The notes beneath the pieces were generated by a model. It was given only the letters and a program-made list of their open reading frames with translations. It was not told where the DNA came from and made no database searches. DNA of 64,000 nucleotides from Haloarcula japonica DSM 6131. GTDB taxonomy: Archaea > Halobacteriota > Halobacteria > Halobacteriales > Haloarculaceae. Shown one piece after another: positions 43,380 to 52,673 of this stretch. Each line of letters opens with the position of its first letter. The first letter of the stretch is position 1. The DNA lies in assembly GCF_000336635.1 (NCBI RefSeq), contig NZ_AOLY01000009.1:111199-175198 (forward strand). The letters are read 5' to 3'. A program made the position numbers and the translations under genes.

Positions 43380-43862
43380 ATGGACCATTTCATGGATGTC
43401 GGCCATGTGGCCGAGACCCTCCCGGACCTGAGCGAAGCCCTGGAAGACCCGCGGCTACGGCAGTTCGGGCTTGTCGGCGGCGTCGGACTCGTCGGCGTCG
43501 GCGCGCTGCTGTCGCTCGCGCCCGCGTCTGGGCAGTGGCTGTTCTGGTCGTACGCCGTCGCCGCGACGCTGGTGTTCATTGGCGTCCCGCTGCTGTGTCT
43601 CGGCCTCGCCGCTCCCGACCCGGAGCCAGGGTCGCTGTTCCATCTCGGTATCGAACTGACGACGACACAGCGTCGGGCCGTCGCGCTGGGCTCGCTCTGT
43701 ATCACCATAACACCGATTGTCATCGCCGTCGGAACGCCGCTCGGCCTCCCGACGCTAGTGCTTGCTATCGCTGCCGCGACAGCGGTACTCGGTTCCGTGC
43801 TCGTCCTCACCGGCTTCATCGCGTGGACGTCCGCGGCTATCGCTGAGCCGAGCCGCCACTGA
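43380..43862 (+). CDS. Conserved membrane protein of unknown function
   Basis: The 160-residue protein begins with a polar head (MDHFMDVGHVAETLPDLSEAL). Four hydrophobic helices follow: LVGGVGLVGVGALLSLAP, WSYAVAATLVFIGVPLLCL, VALGSLCITITPIVIAVG and VLAIAAATAVLGSVLVLTGF. Between helices two and three is a proline-rich acidic loop (APDPEPGSLFHLGIELT). No known domain is recognised. It stands alone, divergent from pyrF and convergent with the gene at 43920. Confidence 0.7.
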   Translation: MDHFMDVGHVAETLPDLSEALEDPRLRQFGLVGGVGLVGVGALLSLAPASGQWLFWSYAVAATLVFIGVPLLCLGLAAPDPEPGSLFHLGIELTTTQRRAVALGSLCITITPIVIAVGTPLGLPTLVLAIAAATAVLGSVLVLTGFIAWTSAAIAEPSRH

Positions 43863-43919
43863 TATCTGGTATCTGAGTCCGAAACCGCAGTCTCGGTTCC
43901 TTCGTTCGAAAAAGCCGTC

Positions 43920-44264
43920 TTACCCCGAGAGAGTCTCCTCCAGCACGTCGACCGCGGCTTTCACCGCCGCGCCGCTGTGAACAACAATGGTTGTCCCGTC
44001 GGTTGTGATATCGTCACGTTCCGGTACGGTTGCGGGCTCCTCGTTCAGCACCAGGCGGGCCGTTTCCGGGGTTACCTCGACGACTGCCACTTCGGTGTCG
44101 TCAGCCGCCACGCGGTAGGCGAAGGCCCCCGCCGGCGTCGGGTCGACGTCCCTGTCCGCATCGACGACGGAAACGTCGGCAAGCGGCCCACGCTGGAGAC
44201 CGGTCAGTTCCGAGGCGAGCAACTGCCCGATCCGTCGACCGTCAGAAATGCTGTCTTTGACCAT
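43920..44264 (-). CDS. Conserved haloarchaeal hypothetical protein
   Basis: The 114-residue acidic protein starts MVKDSISDGRRIGQLLASEL. It contains two short beta segments (AFAYRVAADDTEVAVVEV, DGTTIVVHSGAAVKAAVDVL) and no membrane helix. Its ATG shares the last base of the upstream DUF2240 gene, so the two are translationally coupled and probably act together. Function is unknown. Confidence 0.72.
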   Translation of the reverse strand: MVKDSISDGRRIGQLLASELTGLQRGPLADVSVVDADRDVDPTPAGAFAYRVAADDTEVAVVEVTPETARLVLNEEPATVPERDDITTDGTTIVVHSGAAVKAAVDVLEETLSG

Positions 44265-44704
44265 TAGAGGTCCTCCCGAACGTCCACAGCGATGGCTTCG
44301 ACGTCGATACCCTCGCTGCGCGCGTACACGACGGCCGCGGCCTCAAGCGTGACACCGATGTCGGACTGGAGCGTATTGATGCCGGCGACGGCAGTCTGTT
44401 TCTCGATGCCGGCCTCGACGACGGCGTCGAGCACCCGTTCGAATGTCGACCGCGACTGCAGGATTTCCTCGCCAGGCGTGAACCCATCCGGGATATCGGT
44501 GTGAGTGGCGTCGAAGGCGACGACGAGGTCGTCGTCGTCCCGTTCGACCAACCCCTCGCTTGCGGCCACGTCGACCAGCGTCTTGGCCTGGTCGGGCGAG
44601 AACCAGTTCCGGTCCAGCGAGAGCGCGACGACGAACTCACTTTCCGCCATCCGGTCGGTTCCACGCTGGCGGAACGGCGCGGCGACGGCCGTCTTCAGAC
44701 TCAT
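44264..44704 (-). CDS. DUF2240 family protein
   Basis: The 146-residue protein starts MSLKTAVAAPFRQRGTDRM. Its first half reads LSLDRNWFSPDQAKTLVDVAASEGLVE, a winged-helix-like segment, and the second half is helical (ERVLDAVVEAGIEKQTAVAGI, then LEAAAVVYARSEGIDVEAIA). DUF2240 is an archaeal family without assigned function; the helix layout suggests nucleic-acid binding. It is first of a two-gene operon with 43920 and divergent from rps8e 90 bases away. Confidence 0.82.
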   Translation of the reverse strand: MSLKTAVAAPFRQRGTDRMAESEFVVALSLDRNWFSPDQAKTLVDVAASEGLVERDDDDLVVAFDATHTDIPDGFTPGEEILQSRSTFERVLDAVVEAGIEKQTAVAGINTLQSDIGVTLEAAAVVYARSEGIDVEAIAVDVREDL

Positions 44705-44794
44705 CGTCAGAGCAACCGGTCGGCGCGGAGGTAACGATTACGATGGCGAGTCGGCATCGAACGGTTCAAGTAGCCGCTGGGTCTTCCTTCCCGT

Positions 44795-45166
44795 ATGAAA
44801 GACCAGGGACGCTCCCCTCGCAAGCGGACAGGCGGCCGCCGACGACCGAACCACAAGAAGAAGAAACACGAGCTCGGCAAGGACACCGTCGAGACGCAGG
44901 TCGGCGAGCAGCGACTGAAAACTGTCGACTCCCGCGGTAACACCCAGAAGGTCCGTGCGGTCAAGACCAACGTTGCGAGCATCGCCGACGGCGCGGAAAC
45001 CATCGAAGCGACCATCGAGAACGTCGTCGAGAACCCGTCGAACCCGAACTACGCCCGGCGAAACATCATCACGAAAGGCGCAATCCTCGAAACTTCCGAG
45101 GGACGTGCCCGCGTGACCTCCCGCCCTGGGCAGCAGGGTCAGGTCAACGCCGTGCTGGTCGAGTAA
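44795..45166 (+). CDS. rps8e: 30S ribosomal protein S8e
   Basis: The 123-residue protein has the S8e pattern: a basic N-terminus RSPRKRTGGRRRPNHKKKK, the central VRAVKTNVASI, the ENPSNPNYARRNIITKGAI segment and a C-terminal RARVTSRPGQQGQVNAVLVE. It binds 16S rRNA in the small-subunit platform. Length is normal for haloarchaea. It is a single-gene unit between DUF2240 (divergent) and the AbrB-PhoU gene (convergent). Confidence 0.95.
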   Translation: MKDQGRSPRKRTGGRRRPNHKKKKHELGKDTVETQVGEQRLKTVDSRGNTQKVRAVKTNVASIADGAETIEATIENVVENPSNPNYARRNIITKGAILETSEGRARVTSRPGQQGQVNAVLVE

Positions 45167-45215
45167 TCCGGCACGCAAGCAGCTTTTGCAGCTGTCCACG
45201 GACTCGGAGCGTCAG

Positions 45216-46214
45216 CTATGGCCGCGGGGCTGCCTTCTGGAGCGCGCTCTCGGCGATGTTGCCACCGTAGTCGGCAGTTCGGGACAGCGAGTCGACGACG
45301 CGGCCAAGTAGCTGTGCGCTCTGTGGGTCTAGCTCTCTGACTTTTCCGTCGACCTCGCGGGCGGTTTCGTCGACCTCGGGGATACGAGAGCGAGCCTCGT
45401 TTGCCAGTTCGACGGCCTCGTCGTTGTCGTCAGCTAACAGCGCATCCATCGCGGTTTCGGGAACGGCGATAGCCTCGGTCTCCAGCTGGTCGAGAAGGTC
45501 GGCGGTTTCACCGGTGATTTCGTTGATTTCCTGTGAGAGGCTGGCGATCTTGGTCGCGTGGTCGGCGATACGTTCGAGTTGCCGGGCGCTGGACTGGTAA
45601 TCGAACACTGTCTCGCGTGGGAAGCCGATCTCGTTGGCAGCCGTCGGATTGCGAAGGACGGTGCGAAACACACGCGAAACCATGTACCAGAGGCGGTCGA
45701 CGTCGTCGTCGCGTTGCATCACGTCTTCGGCGAGGTCGTTGTCATCCTCGATGAGCGCCTCGACAGCATCGGAGAGCATCGTTAGCGACACCAGCCGCAT
45801 ACGCGTAATGGCGTTGAGAACGGAGAGTTCCGAGGAGTCCAGCAGGTCCTGTAGAACGACCCGGTCAGCTGTCTCCTCGATCATCTCCAGACCGACCAGT
45901 CCCTGCGTCGCATCACGGATGATGCGTCGCTGCTCGGCCGTTATCCGAGCGGCTTCCAATCGGATGATATCGAAGCCGCTGACGTACATCGTCATCACTG
46001 CCCGCGTGAGTTCGTGCCTGTTTTCGAGGCCAGTCACGTCCAGCGTTCCCTCGACGTGGTCGTCGCCGTGCTGCGGCGAGACCAGTAGCAGGTCGTCTTC
46101 AGCGTAAAACTCGACGATACTGCCGCTCTCGACACCATTCTCCGTCGCCCACTCCTTCGGTAGTGAGACAGTGTACGTGGACCCGCCCGTCAACTGTACT
46201 TTGCGCGTCTCCAT
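45216..46214 (-). CDS. AbrB-PhoU fusion regulator of phosphate uptake
   Basis: The protein is 332 residues from ATG 46214 (METRKVQLTGGSTYTVSLPK). The first 50 residues are an AbrB/SpoVT swapped-hairpin DNA-binding domain (TVSLPKEWATENGVESGSIV). The rest is a PhoU-type helical domain with RQLERIADHATKIASL and DSLSRTADYGGNIAESAL, the two metal-binding repeat ends. The fusion suggests a transcription factor that reads phosphate status, unlike the plain PhoU at 26045. It is divergent from pstS, so it likely controls both itself and the pst operon through the shared region. Confidence 0.9.
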   Translation of the reverse strand: METRKVQLTGGSTYTVSLPKEWATENGVESGSIVEFYAEDDLLLVSPQHGDDHVEGTLDVTGLENRHELTRAVMTMYVSGFDIIRLEAARITAEQRRIIRDATQGLVGLEMIEETADRVVLQDLLDSSELSVLNAITRMRLVSLTMLSDAVEALIEDDNDLAEDVMQRDDDVDRLWYMVSRVFRTVLRNPTAANEIGFPRETVFDYQSSARQLERIADHATKIASLSQEINEITGETADLLDQLETEAIAVPETAMDALLADDNDEAVELANEARSRIPEVDETAREVDGKVRELDPQSAQLLGRVVDSLSRTADYGGNIAESALQKAAPRP

Positions 46215-46525
46215 AGTACTCTGAATACGCGCCGAGGATTTATAAAATATACTGCGACTATATATCAACGGTCGGAAATCTGGCTTGCGCTGTCATGGAA
46301 TCACGACACACGATGCGGGCGCTCAGCCAAGTGGTCCGCTAGCAACAGTACACCCAATGAATTGTTGCCATTATTGGGTTGCAATCGGCTTCAGACACCT
46401 GTTACGCGGGATTCGGGGTGTAATACAGTAGCGCCACATAATAATATATAGTGGTATATAGCGTTTATATCTGGATATAGGGCTAATAGTAGGGTACTTA
46501 TCCGCTCTGTAACTTCCATCAGGTG
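46215..46525. promoter_or_regulatory. Divergent phosphate-regulon promoter with phased TATATAG repeats
   Basis: TATATAG occurs at 46445-46451 and 46455-46461, ten bases apart, with GATATAG at 46474-46480 nearly two turns further on, all facing pstS. An inverted copy CTATATA lies at 46258-46264 near the PhoU side, next to TTTATAAAATATA (46239-46251), the likely TATA box of the minus-strand gene. The repeats are candidate sites for a phosphate regulator such as the AbrB-PhoU protein. No gene lies in this stretch. Confidence 0.5.
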
Positions 46526-47533
46526 ATGACAGATTCACCGAGCTGTGGTCTCTCTCGCCGTCGTTTTTTAACAAGTTCTGGTGCAATCGGGACACTGGCG
46601 CTGGCTGGTTGTGTCCAGAATACGAGCCGTGGCGACGGCAGTGGCTCCGATGGCAGTGGGTCTGACGGGGACTCTGACGGGCTTTCGGGGCAGGTCATTA
46701 TCAAGGGCAGCAGTACCGTGTTCCCAATCTCCGACGCGATGGCTGAGGAGTTCATGGAGGAACACGGAAACGTCAACGTCACCGTCGACTCCACGGGGAG
46801 CGGTGGCGGTTTCGAGAACTGGTTCTGTCCCGGCGACTCCGATATCAACGGGGCTTCCCGCCCCATCAGCGACGCCGAGATCGAGCAGTGTTCGGGCAAC
46901 GACGTCGAGCCTGTCGAGTTCGAGATCGCGGGCGATGCCCTGACCGTCGCGGTCAACAACGACGCCGACTGGGTCGACTGCATAACCTTCGACGAGCTGC
47001 GCCAGATCTGGAGCGACGAAGCGGGCGTCACGAACTGGTCGGACGTACGCGACGAGTGGCCTGACCTGGAGATCGAACGCTACGGCCCGGCGTCGACGTC
47101 CGGGACGTTCGACTACTTCAACGAGAACGTCGTCGGTGAAGACACTGAACACACGACCGAGTACCAGCCGACCGAGGAGGACGAGACTATCGTCAAAGGG
47201 ATCCGTGACAACGAGGGTGGGATGGGGTATTTCGGCTTCGCATACTACAACTCCAACTCCGAGGCGGTGAAAGCCGTCGAAGTCAAGGCGGAAGACGGCG
47301 GCGAATGTACACCTCCGAGCCTGGCAAACGCCAAGGACGGTTCCTATCCGCTAGCCCGACCGCTGTTCATTTACGCGGCCGAGTCAGCGCTTCAGCGAGA
47401 GGAAGTGTACGAATTCATCGAGTTCTACCTCGAACAAGCTGAAACCGATATGGTCCAGGATATCGGGTACGTGCCGTCGAGCGCCGAGCAGCGCGACGAG
47501 AACCTCGAAAAGCTGGACGAGGTCGCTGGCTAA
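46526..47533 (+). CDS. pstS: Phosphate ABC transporter substrate-binding lipoprotein PstS
   Basis: The protein is 335 residues from ATG 46526; a GTG lies one codon upstream. The N-terminus has a twin-arginine motif (SRRRFLTSS) and a lipobox (LALAGC), so it is exported folded by Tat and lipid-anchored at the cysteine. A glycine/serine/aspartate linker follows. The binding domain shows GSSTVFPISDAMAEEF, DSTGSGGGFENWFC, INGASRPIS and YGPASTSGTFDYF, which are the phosphate-binding loops. It captures phosphate for PstCAB and is first in the operon, downstream of the phased repeats. Confidence 0.94.
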   Translation: MTDSPSCGLSRRRFLTSSGAIGTLALAGCVQNTSRGDGSGSDGSGSDGDSDGLSGQVIIKGSSTVFPISDAMAEEFMEEHGNVNVTVDSTGSGGGFENWFCPGDSDINGASRPISDAEIEQCSGNDVEPVEFEIAGDALTVAVNNDADWVDCITFDELRQIWSDEAGVTNWSDVRDEWPDLEIERYGPASTSGTFDYFNENVVGEDTEHTTEYQPTEEDETIVKGIRDNEGGMGYFGFAYYNSNSEAVKAVEVKAEDGGECTPPSLANAKDGSYPLARPLFIYAAESALQREEVYEFIEFYLEQAETDMVQDIGYVPSSAEQRDENLEKLDEVAG

Positions 47534-47584
47534 CACAGTATAGAATCGGCTTACTCACATGGATACATTATTGGAGACAACACA

Positions 47585-48517
47585 ATGAGCACCGAGACGC
47601 CCGGGCCGGATATTACGTCCAGACCGACCGGACGTGCAGCACGCGAGCGTATGTACCGATATGTCTTGCTCCTGTGTGCTGCCGCGTCGATTCTCGTCAC
47701 CGTCAGCATCGTCGTGTTGCTCGCACGCGACGCGATTACGTTCTTTACGCTGGTGAACCCAGTCGACTTCTTCACCGGAACAGAGTTCCTCATCAGTCGG
47801 AACGTATACGGGTTGCTCCCGTTGTTGAGCGGCACGCTGTTGGTCACGGTGATATCCGCCGTCATCGCACTCCCGACGGGTGTCGCGGCCGCGGTCTATC
47901 TCAGCGAGTACGCCAGCGACCAGATGCGCTCAGTTCTGAAACCGGGTCTGGAAATTCTGGCCGGTATCCCGACAGTCGTCTACGGTATCTTCGCGCTCGT
48001 GTACGTGACACCGTTCCTCCAGACCATCGGGCTCCCGGTCAACACGTTCAACATCCTCAGCGCTTCCATCATGGTCGGTATCATGATTATCCCGATGGTC
48101 TCCAGTCTAAGCGAGGACGCGATGAGTTCTGTCCCGGACTCGCTACGACAGGCCGGCTACGGGATGGGTGCGACGAAGTTCGAGGTGACTACCGGCGTCG
48201 TTGTCCCCGCGGCGGCCTCGGGCATCTTCTCCTCGTTCATTCTCGCCCTGTCGCGGGCTATCGGCGAGACGATGATTGTCGTCGTCGCGGCCGGCAGCCG
48301 GCCACGGATGCTGAACTTCTCGGACCCGCTCGCGAACCTCTTCCAGGGGTACCAGCCGATGACGGCGGCGATGGTTCAGATCAACAGCGCCGATAGCGTC
48401 AGTCAGCTGGGCTTTACCAGTCTCTTCGCTATCGGCCTGACGCTGTTCGTCATTACGTTCCTGTTGAACCTGCTGAGCAACCGAATCGCGGCGCGCTACC
48501 GGGAGGAGTACGAATGA
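47585..48517 (+). CDS. pstC: Phosphate ABC transporter permease PstC
   Basis: The 310-residue protein has six transmembrane helices with the permease cytoplasmic loop motif SLRQAGYGMGATKFEVTTGVVVP (EAA loop) that docks on PstB. The sequence LEILAGIPTVVYGIFALVYV is typical of the PstC/PstA pair. The N-terminal helix is followed by an extracellular stretch (FFTGTEFLISRNVYGLLPLL). It begins 51 bases after pstS and is followed by pstA 19 bases on, in one operon. Confidence 0.94.
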   Translation: MSTETPGPDITSRPTGRAARERMYRYVLLLCAAASILVTVSIVVLLARDAITFFTLVNPVDFFTGTEFLISRNVYGLLPLLSGTLLVTVISAVIALPTGVAAAVYLSEYASDQMRSVLKPGLEILAGIPTVVYGIFALVYVTPFLQTIGLPVNTFNILSASIMVGIMIIPMVSSLSEDAMSSVPDSLRQAGYGMGATKFEVTTGVVVPAAASGIFSSFILALSRAIGETMIVVVAAGSRPRMLNFSDPLANLFQGYQPMTAAMVQINSADSVSQLGFTSLFAIGLTLFVITFLLNLLSNRIAARYREEYE

Positions 48518-48536
48518 ACACTGGGGGACTGAACTG

Positions 48537-50237
48537 ATGGCAACACGAGAACCTGAAACAGGCTGGCACGGGGAGAACAGCGATGTCAACCACCTGCGTG
48601 GGCGTGCCTTCGAGGCGACCTGTCTCGCGGCGACCGCGTTCGGACTCGTGTCCGTCATGCTTCTCCTGCTGTTCGTCGCCAACGACGCGTTTCGGCCCTT
48701 TTCGGCCGACGCGGGCTGGCTGGCGACCTACGCCGCTACCGTGGTGGTCCCGCTGGCCGCACTGGCCGTCTACTACTATCGACTCGACGAACCGGCCGGT
48801 GAGGTCGCATACGTCACCAGCGGACTCCCGGTTGTCGGACTCCTACTTACGGGCGGGTTTGCAGTGCTGTTCATCGAATTGCTCTCCGTGCTCGAATGGT
48901 TCGCGCTCCTCATCTCGCTGGTCGTGGCCGGCGGCCTGATCGTCGCCCACGGCCGACTGCGGCCGAAGGCGGCGCTCGAACGTCTTGGTGTCGTGTTCCT
49001 CTCTCCAGTCATCACCGTCTTCGGTCTGCCACCCACCAGATTCAACTGGTTCGTCACCGACGCCGCCGCGGCGCTCGGCCTCGATTTCGGGCTGTACTAC
49101 CGCGTGATCAGCCTCCGGGAAGCGATCATGCTGCTCCCGTTCGTACCCACGGATTGGGCCATGCTGCTCCTGACGCTCGTGCTCCCGGTCGCCGGCGCCG
49201 CTGGCTGGTTCGTCAAACAGCGACGCGAGTCGCGGCGTGACGGCCTGGCCGTCGTCGGGATGACGACGGCAGTTGCGGTGCTGGGCGTCGTCGCTGGGCC
49301 ACTACTCGGGATTGGGACTGACGTGTGGCTGCTTATAGTCACGTTCGCCGTACTCCCGCTTGGTGTCTACGTCGAAGGCGTGATCCGTCGTGGCGAGGGC
49401 GTCTGCGGCCTCGCCTTCCCGGTCGTCGCCGTGCTGGGCGTGGTCGTCGGCGGCGTCGTCACCGGCGCGCTTGGGTTCGCCGGACCGGACCCCTGGCTCG
49501 ACTGGGGGTTCCTGACGAGCGCGACCTCGCGGACCGCCGCTGATGCCGGTATCTACCCTGCGATGGTCGGTTCAGTAATGATGATTATCGTGATCGTGCT
49601 CACTACCTTCCCAGTCGGCGTCGGGGCGGCGATTTACCTCGAGGAGTACGCCCCCTCACAAGGATTGATGGGCAAGTTCGTCACGCTCATCGAGATCAAC
49701 ATCGGGAACCTCGCCGGTGTCCCATCGGTCGTGTACGGCCTGCTCGGACTGGCGCTTTTCATCCGGGTGCTCCAGTGGCCCCAGGGGTCCATCATCGTCG
49801 CCGGCCTCGCCGTCGGCCTGCTGATACTCCCGATTGTAATCATCTCAGCCCAGGAGGCGATCCGATCCGTTCCCGACTCGTTCCGACAGGCGTCCTACGG
49901 AATGGGAGCGACCCGCTGGCAGACGATCCGCCAGGTCGTTCTCCCCGAAGCACTCCCGGGGATTCTGACCGGAACGATACTGGCGCTGGGTCGGGCTATC
50001 GGCGAGACGGCCCCGCTGCTGATGATTGGGGCGGCAGCGTCGGTCCGGCTCGCGCCGAACAGCTTCTTCGACGTAGCGAGTATGATGCCCCGCCAGATTT
50101 TCTCGTGGTCGTCGGAGCTGGATCCGTCGTTCCGCCACGGCGTGCTGGCGGCCGGCGTGATTACACTGCTTGCGGTGTTGCTGGTGATGAACGCGACAGC
50201 GATTGTCATCCGGAACCGGTATCAGCGAACAGGATAA
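48537..50237 (+). CDS. pstA: Phosphate ABC transporter permease PstA, long form
   Basis: The protein is 566 residues, nearly twice the 280-300 residues of typical PstA. The C-terminal half (from about residue 340) is the normal permease with GNLAGVPSVVYGLLGLALFI and the EAA loop SFRQASYGMGATRWQTIRQVVLP. The N-terminal half adds about seven extra hydrophobic helices (GLPVVGLLLTGGFAVLFIELL, MLLPFVPTDWAMLLLTLVLP and others). This extension looks haloarchaeal. The PstA function is inferred from the C-terminal half and from gene order pstS-C-A-B. Confidence 0.93.
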   Translation: MATREPETGWHGENSDVNHLRGRAFEATCLAATAFGLVSVMLLLLFVANDAFRPFSADAGWLATYAATVVVPLAALAVYYYRLDEPAGEVAYVTSGLPVVGLLLTGGFAVLFIELLSVLEWFALLISLVVAGGLIVAHGRLRPKAALERLGVVFLSPVITVFGLPPTRFNWFVTDAAAALGLDFGLYYRVISLREAIMLLPFVPTDWAMLLLTLVLPVAGAAGWFVKQRRESRRDGLAVVGMTTAVAVLGVVAGPLLGIGTDVWLLIVTFAVLPLGVYVEGVIRRGEGVCGLAFPVVAVLGVVVGGVVTGALGFAGPDPWLDWGFLTSATSRTAADAGIYPAMVGSVMMIIVIVLTTFPVGVGAAIYLEEYAPSQGLMGKFVTLIEINIGNLAGVPSVVYGLLGLALFIRVLQWPQGSIIVAGLAVGLLILPIVIISAQEAIRSVPDSFRQASYGMGATRWQTIRQVVLPEALPGILTGTILALGRAIGETAPLLMIGAAASVRLAPNSFFDVASMMPRQIFSWSSELDPSFRHGVLAAGVITLLAVLLVMNATAIVIRNRYQRTG

Positions 50238-50240
50238 TTC

Positions 50241-51140
50241 ATGACAGAGAACGAGATGACGAGCAACGACAGTACCGAGCCCACACCGACTACTGAAACG
50301 GCCGCGTCGTCACCGGACCCGTCTGGCGACCCCCTCATCGAACAGTCGATTGACGTAGAGGGAACCGGCGACACCGCGGGCGAGACGGGAGAGCCAGTCA
50401 TCGAGTCCCGCGACCTGAACGTGTTCTACGGCGAGACGCAGGCGCTACAGGGTATCGACTTGGCCATCCCGGAAAAACAGGTGACGGCCATGATCGGTCC
50501 CTCCGGCTGTGGCAAGTCCACGTTCCTGCGGTGTATCAACCGCATGAACGATCTCATCGACGCGGCGCGGGTTGAGGGAGACCTCTACTTCGAGGGGAAA
50601 AACGTCTACGATGCCGACGTGGACCCGGTGGCGCTGCGGCGACGCATCGGAATGGTGTTCCAGCACCCGAACCCCTTCCCCAAGAGCATCTACGACAACG
50701 TCGCTTACGGCCTCCGTATTCAGGACCAGACGGAGGACATAGACGAGAAAGTCGAGACGGCACTCAAGCGGGCCGCGCTGTGGGACGAAGTCAAAGACCA
50801 ACTGGACAAGAGCGCGCTCGACCTCTCAGGTGGTCAGCAACAGCGGCTCTGCATCGCTCGCGCTATCGCCGTCGACCCGGATGTCATTCTGATGGACGAA
50901 CCGGCGTCGGCGCTTGACCCAATCGCCACCTCGAAGATCGAGGACCTCATCGAGGAACTGGCCGAAGAGTTCACTGTCGTTATCGTTACTCACAACATGC
51001 AGCAGGCGGCTCGCATCTCCGACAAAACCGCGGTCTTCCTCACCGGTGGTGAACTCGTCGAGTTCGATGATACGGACAAGATCTTCGAGAACCCCGAGAG
51101 CCAGCGCGTCGAGGACTACATCACCGGCAAGTTCGGATAG
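50241..51140 (+). CDS. pstB: Phosphate ABC transporter ATP-binding protein PstB
   Basis: The 299-residue ATPase begins with a 50-residue acidic, threonine-rich tail and then the ABC domain: Walker [10 protein letters not shown], the phosphate-specific [21 protein letters not shown], the signature [16 protein letters not shown], Walker [14 protein letters not shown], and H-loop VTHNMQQA. It ends DYITGKFG, as in PstB of other species. It starts 4 bases after the pstA stop and is last in the operon; a T-run follows at 51157-51161. Confidence 0.96.
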   Translation: MTENEMTSNDSTEPTPTTETAASSPDPSGDPLIEQSIDVEGTGDTAGETGEPVIESRDLNVFYGETQALQGIDLAIPEKQVTAMIGPSGCGKSTFLRCINRMNDLIDAARVEGDLYFEGKNVYDADVDPVALRRRIGMVFQHPNPFPKSIYDNVAYGLRIQDQTEDIDEKVETALKRAALWDEVKDQLDKSALDLSGGQQQRLCIARAIAVDPDVILMDEPASALDPIATSKIEDLIEELAEEFTVVIVTHNMQQAARISDKTAVFLTGGELVEFDDTDKIFENPESQRVEDYITGKFG

Positions 51141-51156
51141 TCGTCTCTCGCGGCCG

Positions 51157-51161
51157 TTTTT
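51157..51161 (+). terminator. T-run after pstB
   Basis: Five consecutive Ts at 51157-51161, in CCGTTTTTGTC, lie 17 bases after the pstB stop and just before the convergent gene's stop. Oligo-T is the usual archaeal termination signal. It is a weak call. Confidence 0.35.
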
Positions 51162-51169
51162 GTCACCGC

Positions 51170-52015
51170 TTACCGCCCCAGCGTCGCTTCCGTGTCGATG
51201 CCGTACACCGCCTTCGGTGTCTCGACGTGTGCTGTTCTGACCGCGTCTTCGTGCCCGTTTTCGAGTAGCCAGCGGACGCGCCGCGGCACGGTCTTCGGTC
51301 CAAGCACCGCGCCGGGGCGGTCCGGATCGTCGATGTAGTCGGTCTCCATCAGGAACGGTTCGTCAGTCTCGACTGCGGTTTCCAGTTCGTCTTTGTCTGC
51401 AAGTACTGATTTGACCGGGCCACGGAGTCGGCCCCCGGAGTAGTGTTTGACGACCTGCATGCGGTCGAGGCCACGGTCTTCGGCCCAGCGAGCAACGTCT
51501 TCGAAGTCTTCGCCGCCTTCTGTATGGAGTTGTATCGCACAACCAACGTCGGCGGCGCGTTCGAACCCGTGACACATCACTTCGTTCGCGGCTTCCCAGA
51601 CAGCGTCGTCTACGTCGTAGTGTGGACGGCCGGACTTCATCGCGAGCGCATCACCGCTATCGACGTACTCCGCCGCCACATCGAGGCCAGTCTGCATGAT
51701 ATCTCGCGCTTCCGGCGGCGTGTAGCCGTCGCCGACGAGTTTCGAAATCAGCGCCGGGTGGACACCGAGGACGGGCCAGGCGCGACCGTCCAGCACCTCG
51801 GTCGCTGCGGCGGCGGCCTCCACGGTGAGGTCGAACACCTCGCGGAAGATTGCCTCGTCGGTGCCCTTCTCGACGAGGTGCCACGACGGCTTGTTGAGCA
51901 CCAGCAGGTGTGTTCCGCCCTGAGACGCGAACTCCTCGGCTGCCGCGACGTTCCGTCCGTTGACCGGATCGAGGTGGAGATGGTTGTCCAGTACCGGCGT
52001 GTCGTCGATGTCCAT
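51170..52015 (-). CDS. TatD-family metal-dependent hydrolase
   Basis: The 281-residue protein starts MDIDDTPVLDNHLHLDPVNG, the H-x-H metal-binding motif of amidohydrolase-type TatD enzymes. Further ligands lie in VLGVHPALI, CAIQLHTEGGEDF, VVKHYSGG and LMETDYIDDPDRP. In bacteria such enzymes are 3'-5' DNases or act on unknown small substrates; which applies here is open. It is convergent with pstB. To its right on the same strand is the NYN gene, 52 bases away. Confidence 0.88.
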   Translation of the reverse strand: MDIDDTPVLDNHLHLDPVNGRNVAAAEEFASQGGTHLLVLNKPSWHLVEKGTDEAIFREVFDLTVEAAAAATEVLDGRAWPVLGVHPALISKLVGDGYTPPEARDIMQTGLDVAAEYVDSGDALAMKSGRPHYDVDDAVWEAANEVMCHGFERAADVGCAIQLHTEGGEDFEDVARWAEDRGLDRMQVVKHYSGGRLRGPVKSVLADKDELETAVETDEPFLMETDYIDDPDRPGAVLGPKTVPRRVRWLLENGHEDAVRTAHVETPKAVYGIDTEATLGR

Positions 52016-52067
52016 AGATGCTCAATGGCACTGGCCGAAAAAACAGTTGGCGTCACGGACTTCGGAT

Positions 52068-52514
52068 CTAAAGTGTCACTGCGTCTTCAGCCGCGTTGCG
52101 TAACGCGTCGGAGCGGCCGTACTCACCCGGCGCGATGGCGACCGTTCTGACCCCCTCCCGGGCGGCTACTTCCAGCGCTGGCTTGAAATCCGTGTCCCGC
52201 GAGGCGACGGCTAGTACGTTGATTTGTCCCGAGGCGACGGCATCAGTCGCGTCAACGGCGAGTCGGACATCAACGTCACCGCTGGTGGTCCGAACCTCGA
52301 AACCCCTGGCCTCGGCGGCCTGAATCAGTCCCGGCGAGGCGTTCTGGTCAACGTAGAGGCGAGTGACCGACAACGGGCCGTACTCGGCCGCGGTATCCCG
52401 GACCTCGTCGAGGTCGACATCGAACTCAGATCTGAGCACGTTCGGCCCGTCGACGAACAGTCCAACGCGCTGTTTCGGGTCTTTCTCCTCGAATATCCGA
52501 CGGAACAGCTTCAT
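52068..52514 (-). CDS. NYN-domain (PIN-like) protein
   Basis: The protein is 148 residues from ATG 52514 (MKLFRRIFEEKDPKQRVGLF). A longer frame upstream is not family-like. The core has LFVDGPNVLR, SGDVDVRLAVDATDAV and VASRDTDFKPALEVA, whose aspartates form the NYN metal-binding site. These are RNase-type PIN relatives found in most archaea, probably acting on RNA. It lies downstream of a shared region with the divergent histidine kinase (160 bases), and upstream of the TatD-type gene, so the two could be co-transcribed. Confidence 0.87.
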   Translation of the reverse strand: MKLFRRIFEEKDPKQRVGLFVDGPNVLRSEFDVDLDEVRDTAAEYGPLSVTRLYVDQNASPGLIQAAEARGFEVRTTSGDVDVRLAVDATDAVASGQINVLAVASRDTDFKPALEVAAREGVRTVAIAPGEYGRSDALRNAAEDAVTL

Positions 52515-52673
52515 GCGCCCCTTTCGCCGCCCGGCCCGCTTATGCGTGCCGCTTCGCTCTGTAAACTGCTCCCCGCTATATAGAATAATATGGTAACACT
52601 TAGGACGATACCTACCAGACGTTACGGACGTATTTCCGTGCGGAGTTGGCCAGCAGCAAGTGTAATTTGACAT

